A stretch of DNA of 64,000 bases from Acinetobacter sp. 10FS3-1. GTDB taxonomy: Bacteria; Pseudomonadota; Gammaproteobacteria; Pseudomonadales; Moraxellaceae. The notes below the pieces were generated by a model. It saw nothing but the letters and a program-made list of their open reading frames with translations. It was not told where the DNA came from and did no database searches. This document shows, piece after piece, positions 58,469-64,000 of this stretch (within the stretch, counting starts at the first letter, position 1; each line of letters begins with the position of its first letter). The position numbers and the translations under genes were made by a program. Location: the NCBI RefSeq assembly GCF_013343215.1, contig NZ_CP039144.1, positions 1 through 64,000 on the forward strand. Reading direction: 5' to 3'.

Positions 58469-61153
58469 TTACAGCAGTGAGAATGTGTCACCAAACTCTG
58501 AACCATTGTCCAGAATTTGCTTCAACAGACGTTTTGACTGTAATAAGCGCGAATCGTTCAACACCTTGTCTAATGCAAGCAGACGATCTTTAAATCCTTT
58601 CCCATGACCTTTGATCTTAGGAAGAATATGTTGGGCTACAGCAAAGTCAATCGGTGACATTTGTTGATAGTTCAGTTCATTGGCTACGGCACAGTAGCGC
58701 AGGATAGCATTGCTCTTACGCTTAGAGATATGGACTGCCGGTGTATTGGCAATTTCCATTTGTAGTGCATTTCGGATTTCTTGAAGGATGCTTAATTCCG
58801 AATCTAGTTTTCCTGTTTCTTGCAGAATGCTCAATTCAGAATCCTGTTTTCCTGATTCCTGAAATTTAATAGGATTGGCATCAATCATAAATGCTTCTGC
58901 AAGCTCTTTATAAGGTACGGCTCCATTAAATAGAAGGTTCTCGACTTCCATCGCTTCATTGGTATTTGAATCTTCAATACCAAGCATGATCACGCCGGCA
59001 CGGTCAAGCAAACGGTCAGATAATGGTTCAACAGTTGCATCTGTGTTGATGGTTGCAATGAAACGTAAGCTAGGCGGTAATTCCAGAGTGAATTGCTTGT
59101 CACGACCACCCAGATTTAGAACTTTACCTTCCTGGAAGGTGTCGCAAATCGACAGGAAATCTGACCAGTAGTGTTCCATTGGAGAAAGGTTCGCTTCATC
59201 CAGGAGAATCATGTTTAACATTTCGTGGTTCAGGTTGTTGTTTTCAGAACCATACTTAGATTCTTCAATCGCTTTAAGCATGCTATAGATGCCAGTACGA
59301 CCCTCTTCATAAGACTGGCGCAGGGCATTTTTATTCCCTAACAAGTCTTTGCTTGAAGTCCAGCCACGAGCTACCGCAACATTCAAGAAATTACACTTAT
59401 TGGTTCCAGAACCGTTAATGCCTAAAGCTTCTGCGAAGTTGCTAACAGTTGAAGTTTTACCAGTACCAGGATACCCACTAAAAATAGTGAGATAGTTCTG
59501 CATTACACTCACGATCAGGTTGGCTGTTTCGTTATAAGTGAGAATACGCCCTTCTTGCTTGTTGATTCGAGTTTGAATCTCACTGATATACGAAGAACGT
59601 GTTTCGCCCTCTAAATGAATAACAGCCGGGGAAATAGGTTCCAAAATGAAGGGTTCATTTTTGCTGTTGAAATTACTACCAGTCATAATGCCACGTAGAC
59701 CGCGCAATGTAACATCCTCAACAGCTTTGTCAGTTAATAGACTTGGGTTTTGAATCAAACGTGCTTGGTGTTCGAGTGCCTTATCCATTTCCTTGATTTG
59801 GTCACGTTTATGGCTAACGTCCTGGTCCAAAGTCTCACGACGACCCTCTAAACGTAGAATCTGTTGTTCAAGATCATGCCCTTGTTTCAGGATTTGCAAT
59901 GTAGAAGTAAGCTCTGCGATTTGGTGCTGCAAGCTCTCAACTTCTTGCGTCAAACTTTCAGTATTTGCCTGACTTTGACGCTCATTAATTTCTTTCTGAT
60001 TGGATTCATAATCAGCATGCAGTTTTGCAATTTTACGTTCAACAATCTGCTTTTCATTCGCCAAACGAGTTTGCATTGCAGTGATCTGTGCATCATGCGC
60101 AGTACGCAGCTCTTCCAACTCTTTCTTATTTTTGTTGGTCAACGCATCAATATGATCTTTCAAGATCACACTACCGTTTGTTTCCAAGAAGTTTGTTAGG
60201 AACTGGCTACCTTCTTTAGAGTTCAAGTAGCGTTTAATCAGGTCATATTCTTGTGTGTCTTGAGTCAGGAATTGATCAAGCACTTTGAATAAGCGTTCTA
60301 CACGTTCTGTTTTTAGAATGTGGTTTTTACGAATAGATGATTCAATCGCTGTACGTAATGTATTGGCATGGCTTTTTGAGATTGAATTATCTTTAGCAAA
60401 CTCACTGCGTAAATAATATTGAATCAGGTTTACGTCAGAAATGTAGTCAATAACTTCAAAATTAATCGCTGATTTAACGATGTGTAGATTTGAAATGTAG
60501 ACTGCTTGCAAGCTTCCAGAATTAACCCGCAAAAGAATTTCATTATCTTCTAGGGCTTTTAGAGGGAACTTTGCAATATGGTTGTTTTGCAAACCAAGCG
60601 GTGTGATTTTGTTGACTGTCTCAAAGATAATGTCATCTTCAATGCCAATAGTTGTATCACGACGAATCTGGAATGGACCATATACAAAGTTGTCCACGAT
60701 AGCAAAGAACGGAATACCCACTGCCGGTAGCTTAGGCATCAAGTGTGACGTTAGGCGACCTGTACCCACATCAGGAAGGCGTGGCAAATGAACTGCTTGC
60801 ACGTAGCCAGAATCTAGGCGTGACGCATTACTACCTAATGAGAAGTAACGGCAATTATTCGGGTTGTTACGGATAATCTCTAATTCACGCTCAATACGTT
60901 CAGCTTCTTGAGGTGTATCGTCTTTTTTCTCGCATGTATCATGGTATGTATTGAGATAGAAAATGTCCTCATTACCAAATTCACTTTCGATTACGCCAAA
61001 GCCACGGCTAATCCAGATACGGTTATTATTTGGGAACTGACCAGGTTGAATCGCTGTAATTGTTGAATCATCGTTTTCAAAGGCAATAGGAACTACATAA
61101 CCTTTTTCGCTACCTATACTAAAACCATTCTGTCTGTGTACGATTAAACGCAT
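58469..61153 (-). CDS. McrB-like AAA+ NTPase with long coiled coil, 894 aa
   Basis: Order: unassigned N-terminal part (1-330), coiled coil (about 335-465), McrB-type AAA+ domain with Walker A FSGYPGTGKTS (558-568), Walker B MILLDEANLSPMEHYW (648-663), TINTD (701-705, the position of the GTP-specific loop in McrB) and arginine finger LSDRLLDRAG (711-720). Classical McrB is about 460 residues, so this is an expanded form of the coiled-coil McrB type. First gene of the pair with the nuclease at 55715. A short tandem duplication lies in the C-terminal part. Confidence 0.85.
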   Translation of the reverse strand: MRLIVHRQNGFSIGSEKGYVVPIAFENDDSTITAIQPGQFPNNNRIWISRGFGVIESEFGNEDIFYLNTYHDTCEKKDDTPQEAERIERELEIIRNNPNNCRYFSLGSNASRLDSGYVQAVHLPRLPDVGTGRLTSHLMPKLPAVGIPFFAIVDNFVYGPFQIRRDTTIGIEDDIIFETVNKITPLGLQNNHIAKFPLKALEDNEILLRVNSGSLQAVYISNLHIVKSAINFEVIDYISDVNLIQYYLRSEFAKDNSISKSHANTLRTAIESSIRKNHILKTERVERLFKVLDQFLTQDTQEYDLIKRYLNSKEGSQFLTNFLETNGSVILKDHIDALTNKNKKELEELRTAHDAQITAMQTRLANEKQIVERKIAKLHADYESNQKEINERQSQANTESLTQEVESLQHQIAELTSTLQILKQGHDLEQQILRLEGRRETLDQDVSHKRDQIKEMDKALEHQARLIQNPSLLTDKAVEDVTLRGLRGIMTGSNFNSKNEPFILEPISPAVIHLEGETRSSYISEIQTRINKQEGRILTYNETANLIVSVMQNYLTIFSGYPGTGKTSTVSNFAEALGINGSGTNKCNFLNVAVARGWTSSKDLLGNKNALRQSYEEGRTGIYSMLKAIEESKYGSENNNLNHEMLNMILLDEANLSPMEHYWSDFLSICDTFQEGKVLNLGGRDKQFTLELPPSLRFIATINTDATVEPLSDRLLDRAGVIMLGIEDSNTNEAMEVENLLFNGAVPYKELAEAFMIDANPIKFQESGKQDSELSILQETGKLDSELSILQEIRNALQMEIANTPAVHISKRKSNAILRYCAVANELNYQQMSPIDFAVAQHILPKIKGHGKGFKDRLLALDKVLNDSRLLQSKRLLKQILDNGSEFGDTFSLL
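58781..58858. repeat. 39-bp tandem duplication inside the McrB-like gene
   Basis: Two 39-base units (58781-58819, 58820-58858) with few differences encode 13-residue repeats (QDSELSILQETGK, LDSELSILQE). In frame, so the protein is only lengthened. Copy number could vary between strains. Confidence 0.8.
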
Positions 61154-61502
61154 TTCTATCTCTTAATATATATATATCTATCTCAAGTTTTATTAAGTTT
61201 TTATCCACACTGTAAAGGATTAAATATACCTTAATTAAACCACCAATATTGAAATCTGATCGAATCAATATTAAGTGCAAATTATAGCATTATTGATTGA
61301 TAATTTAACTGAGAAATTTGCCAAAATCGCCTTATTTGACAGCAATTTCATGGGTTTTTTCTTATCTGTTTTTTGAGTAAAAATACTAACCTAAAGCGGA
61401 AAAATATATAATAATTTTCTTTTGTTTCCATATTTTTTGATTATTAATTTAATATAAAAAAGCATGCCTAATGACATGCTTTTTTGTGTAAAAAAAACTA
61501 AT
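61154..61502. other. AT-rich gap before the McrB-like gene, with terminator at 61457-61486
   Basis: 349 bases without an ORF. It should contain the leftward promoter of the restriction module; no copy of the common plus-strand motif is present. AAAAAAGCATG (61457-61467) and CATGCTTTTTT (61476-61486) form a terminator that lies beyond the end of the promoter region, just after the 61503 gene end. Confidence 0.65.
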
Positions 61503-62690
61503 TCATGCGACTTTTTTATTATTGCCAAATGATTTATTTAATAAATCTTTAGCACCCTGGATATTCGCTTTAGCAGCAGCTTCTAAATAGCTTCGACCAA
61601 TTTTACGGATACGCTTCTGAATATTTTGCGTATAGATTGCACCCAGACCATAAGCTGCTTGAGCTGCAAGACCATCCTCATGTGATAAAAGCAAGCTAAA
61701 GTAGTTTTCAGCTTTAATTAGGTCGCGTTCCACGCCTACACCAGAATAGTAGCAGTTAGCTAAATTCAAAATTGCATCTGGGTTGCCTTTGTCTGCACCT
61801 GCCTGGAAACAGAGTGCTGCATCAGCATAATTCGGGAAGCCAAACTCGAAACCTTGAATATGCAAAATACCCATTTCGTTATCTGCAACCAGATCACCCA
61901 ACTCTGCTGCTTTTCTATAAAATTCAAAGGCTGATTGAAGGTTCTCTTTTGCCATATGTGGCTCATTGATTCGCTGACTATTGTAGATCGCAATGGATAG
62001 ATACCCTTTGGAAAACCCTTGCTCCCCTGCAATCTTGTATAGGTCGATTGCCATATCAATGTCTTTATCCACGCCGTTGCCTGTTTCGTACAGATAACCG
62101 AGTGTATGCGCTGCATAGGCACTATTAGATCGTACAGCTTCTTTCAACCAACCAATCGCACGTTCCAGATTAGGTTCCGTGCAAAAACCGTGTAGATAAC
62201 AGCGTCCAATAAAGAATTGAACCATTGATTCTTGGGTTTTTTCTTCGCGCTGAAACAAGTTTGCTAAGTAGTTTTGACCAATAGGGTTATCAATCAGTTT
62301 TTGAATGCGATCTATAGCAGCTTGATTGCCGTATGTTAATGCCAATAGGTATTCATCTAGGGCTTCAAATAGATTGCCGTTTCTATGGTGTATATCAGCG
62401 AAGCCAACCATAGCTTCCGGGTGATTGTGATTGGCTGCGGTATCCAGATATTTAAGAGCTTCGGTCTGGTCTAATTCTGTGCGCCATTTCCCTTTGCAAA
62501 ACGCATCCCCAATAATGAAGTTCGCATTGATATGACCAAGATCAGCAGCTTGAGTGAAATAGGAAACGGCTTTTTTGAGATTAGTTTTATTTGGCTTCAC
62601 CATAGATAAGCGAATACCCTTTTCGTACAGTTCACGAGCTTGCAGTATTTGTTGGTACTCTGCGCCGTCTTTTTCTTGCTTTGTGTGCAT
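61503..62690 (-). CDS. Sel1-like repeat (SLR) protein, 395 aa
   Basis: AGGAG precedes ATG. Eight or so Sel1 repeats, for example VSYFTQAADLGHINANFIIGDAF, AHTLGYLYETGNGVDKDIDMAIDLYKIAGEQG, DAILNLANCYYSGVGVERDLIKAENYF, and AAYGLGAIYTQ. No signal peptide, so cytoplasmic. SLR proteins act as scaffolds in signalling or host interaction. Single leftward gene between the restriction module and promoter copy 19. Confidence 0.9.
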   Translation of the reverse strand: MHTKQEKDGAEYQQILQARELYEKGIRLSMVKPNKTNLKKAVSYFTQAADLGHINANFIIGDAFCKGKWRTELDQTEALKYLDTAANHNHPEAMVGFADIHHRNGNLFEALDEYLLALTYGNQAAIDRIQKLIDNPIGQNYLANLFQREEKTQESMVQFFIGRCYLHGFCTEPNLERAIGWLKEAVRSNSAYAAHTLGYLYETGNGVDKDIDMAIDLYKIAGEQGFSKGYLSIAIYNSQRINEPHMAKENLQSAFEFYRKAAELGDLVADNEMGILHIQGFEFGFPNYADAALCFQAGADKGNPDAILNLANCYYSGVGVERDLIKAENYFSLLLSHEDGLAAQAAYGLGAIYTQNIQKRIRKIGRSYLEAAAKANIQGAKDLLNKSFGNNKKVA

Positions 62691-62801
62691 GGGTTAAATA
62701 CTCCTAATGACGCGCAAAAGTATAAATGCGTTTTTTGATTTATAACAGATAATTAAAAAATAAATATTCTATAAGCTGCTTATTCAGAAAATTTCGACTT
62801 A

Positions 62802-62831
62802 TTGACTTATGCCATGTTTCAATGATATAAA
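62802..62831 (+). promoter_or_regulatory. Backbone promoter (copy 19), no pseudoknot
   Basis: TTGACT 62802-62807, TATGCCATGTTTC, TATAAA 62826-62831. The leader to ATG 62866 is only about 28 bases and cannot form the shared pseudoknot. Confidence 0.72.
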
Positions 62832-62865
62832 TGTAAGTGTGTAAAAAGAAATTTCAGGTTTAAAA

Positions 62866-63381
62866 ATGACAGAAAAAGATAACAATATTGTTTCGTTCTC
62901 TCGCGCTAAAGTTAGTAGTGATGAAACAAAAGTACAAAACCTGATTCGAGCTGTTAAGGGGTTTGGCTTCCAGACTTTTGAAAGCCCTGAACCACTGTCA
63001 TTTAACGTAGTTACAGGCAATAGCATAAAATCTGGTGTACACGTAGTACGTGTTGAGCTGAAAGAAAACGGTTGGTTCTTCAAGGCTGATTTGGCATCTT
63101 TAGATTATGGTTCCAACAACCCTGTAATCAATCGTGCTACTGCGCATAACCTGATTAATGAGGCTATGGGTAAATTACAAGAAGAATTTACCGGTGTTCA
63201 GATCAATGGAACTGAGTATCAGGGCGTATGGCAGATTCGTGACTTTGCTAATGAAGAGAATTTCACAATCCTGTTCATGCTTGGTGTCTCACGCAAAGAC
63301 AACACCAGTCCGATCTCTGTAATTCAGCACCTTGCTAGTGTGCCTAAAATTGCATTTAAACTCGTTCAAGACGGCGTTTAA
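62866..63381 (+). CDS. Hypothetical protein, 171 aa
   Basis: Starts MTEKDNNIVSFSRAKVSSDETK; CAGG upstream. Alpha/beta look (SGVHVVRVELKENGWFFKADLASLDYG, QGVWQIRDFANEENFTILFML). Not recognised. Served by promoter copy 19, closed by a terminator. Confidence 0.75.
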   Translation: MTEKDNNIVSFSRAKVSSDETKVQNLIRAVKGFGFQTFESPEPLSFNVVTGNSIKSGVHVVRVELKENGWFFKADLASLDYGSNNPVINRATAHNLINEAMGKLQEEFTGVQINGTEYQGVWQIRDFANEENFTILFMLGVSRKDNTSPISVIQHLASVPKIAFKLVQDGV

Positions 63382-63414
63382 TCAAAGAGTTGAATTATAT
63401 TTTCTTGAAAAACT

Positions 63415-63438
63415 AGGCGCGTAATGCGCCTTTTTTTT
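63415..63438 (+). terminator. Terminator after 62866 gene
   Basis: AGGCGC (63415-63420), GTAAT, GCGCCT (63426-63431), long T-run. Confidence 0.9.
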
Positions 63439-63495
63439 GCTATATTTAAGTTGTCAGGTTGAGTTTCGCCTGTTGATTACAAGAGCAAGAATAAT

Positions 63496-63867
63496 ATGAA
63501 TGAAACACTAATAGCACCACAGCCCCATCTATTAAACGGTATCAAGTTTAAAGCTATTGGTCTATGTTCAGCATTAACCGTGGTAGCTTTGCTTTGGGCG
63601 TATAATCCCAATAGTGGTTTAGCTTACAAATCCTATTGGGCTGAGATTAAGAAATCTGATCTGGATAAGCCAGCATCGACCAGTCATGTCGTTATCCTTC
63701 GCTATTACCTACGCAAAACTCATGCTGATTACCTTGAGGAAGAACTTAATTCGCAACCGCAAATCACTAATCGGCATCTTATTGAGTATTTGGGAAAGGT
63801 CGCCACCATATATGATGAATACCAAATTGCCCGGCATCCGCGACGAGGTATTTTAAACCCCTCTTAG
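63496..63867 (+). CDS. Single-pass membrane protein, 123 aa
   Basis: One hydrophobic segment at about 18-38 (FKAIGLCSALTVVALLWAY), then a soluble domain probably outside the cytoplasm (YKSYWAEIKKSDLDKPASTSHVVILRYYLRK). No family recognised. Confidence 0.75.
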   Translation: MNETLIAPQPHLLNGIKFKAIGLCSALTVVALLWAYNPNSGLAYKSYWAEIKKSDLDKPASTSHVVILRYYLRKTHADYLEEELNSQPQITNRHLIEYLGKVATIYDEYQIARHPRRGILNPS

Positions 63868-63952
63868 GATTCCACTTTGTCTGGCAAGTGGTAAATGTCC
63901 GTACCGAAAAGACATAACAGCACGAGTTAGAACTTCATACCGCAGCATAGTA

Positions 63953-63977
63953 AAAGCCCTCTTCGGAGGGCTTTAAT
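63953..63977 (+). terminator. Terminator after 63496 gene
   Basis: AAAGCCCTC (63953-63961), TTCG loop, GAGGGCTTT (63966-63974). Confidence 0.9.
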
Positions 63978-64000
63978 ATTTTTATAAAGTCTTAATTTTT

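Noticed and set aside
63450..63490. Possible thirteenth pseudoknot leader before 63496 (CAGG..CCTG)
   Set aside because: Stem 1 can form, but no stem 2 pairing to the loop is found and there is no promoter motif upstream.

Overview
The window is AT-rich DNA that looks like part of a large accessory replicon (plasmid or phage-plasmid) of a gammaproteobacterium, most likely Acinetobacter or another Moraxellaceae member. The reasons are the type of the IS5- and IS3-family elements, the base composition, and a long run of small hypothetical genes of phage/plasmid character. No ribosomal RNA, tRNA, CRISPR, replication, partition or conjugation gene is visible, so the assignment to a plasmid is inference.

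Region A (1-9400) is a transposon-scarred biosynthetic island. Two decayed IS5-like copies flank a gene for an ornithine acetyltransferase of the clavulanate Orf6/OAT2 type. An IS3-family element (3317-4560) then abuts a four-gene operon: a carboxymethylproline synthase-like crotonase (CarB-like), a beta-lactam synthetase-like enzyme (CarA-like), a carbapenem synthase-like Fe(II)/2-oxoglutarate oxygenase (CarC-like) and a stand-alone adenylating enzyme. Together they resemble a carbapenem/clavam pathway, but the CarA- and CarC-like proteins lack residues used by the classical enzymes, so the product may differ. The IS3 insertion has removed the natural 5' end of the CarB-like gene, so the pathway may be impaired.

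Region B (9531-63867) is the backbone: about 50 mostly unrecognised genes. Recognisable products are a PD-(D/E)XK nuclease, a DHH phosphoesterase, two PAPS-reductase-like PP-loop proteins, two degenerate HNH-like zinc proteins, a 1908-residue N6-methylase/helicase fusion (DarB-like), a MazG-like protein, two Sel1-repeat proteins, several small membrane proteins, and a two-gene McrBC-like restriction module (coiled-coil McrB-type ATPase plus DUF2357-type nuclease).

Two repeated regulatory signals tie Region B together. First, 19 plus-strand copies (some decayed) of a promoter whose -35 box and spacer are both conserved (TTGACTTATGCCATGTTTT, then a -10 box). Second, after 12 of these promoters the 5' leader can fold into the same compact H-type pseudoknot, 12-41 nt before the start codon. 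Its stems change sequence from gene to gene while pairing is kept, and a one-base loop (usually A) and an A/T-rich loop (usually ATTAAA) are conserved. This looks like an undescribed family of cis-regulatory RNA. A minus-strand gene at 53574-54266 encodes an HTH resembling sigma region 4 joined to an RNA polymerase alpha-CTD-like domain, and is a natural candidate for the factor that reads these promoters.
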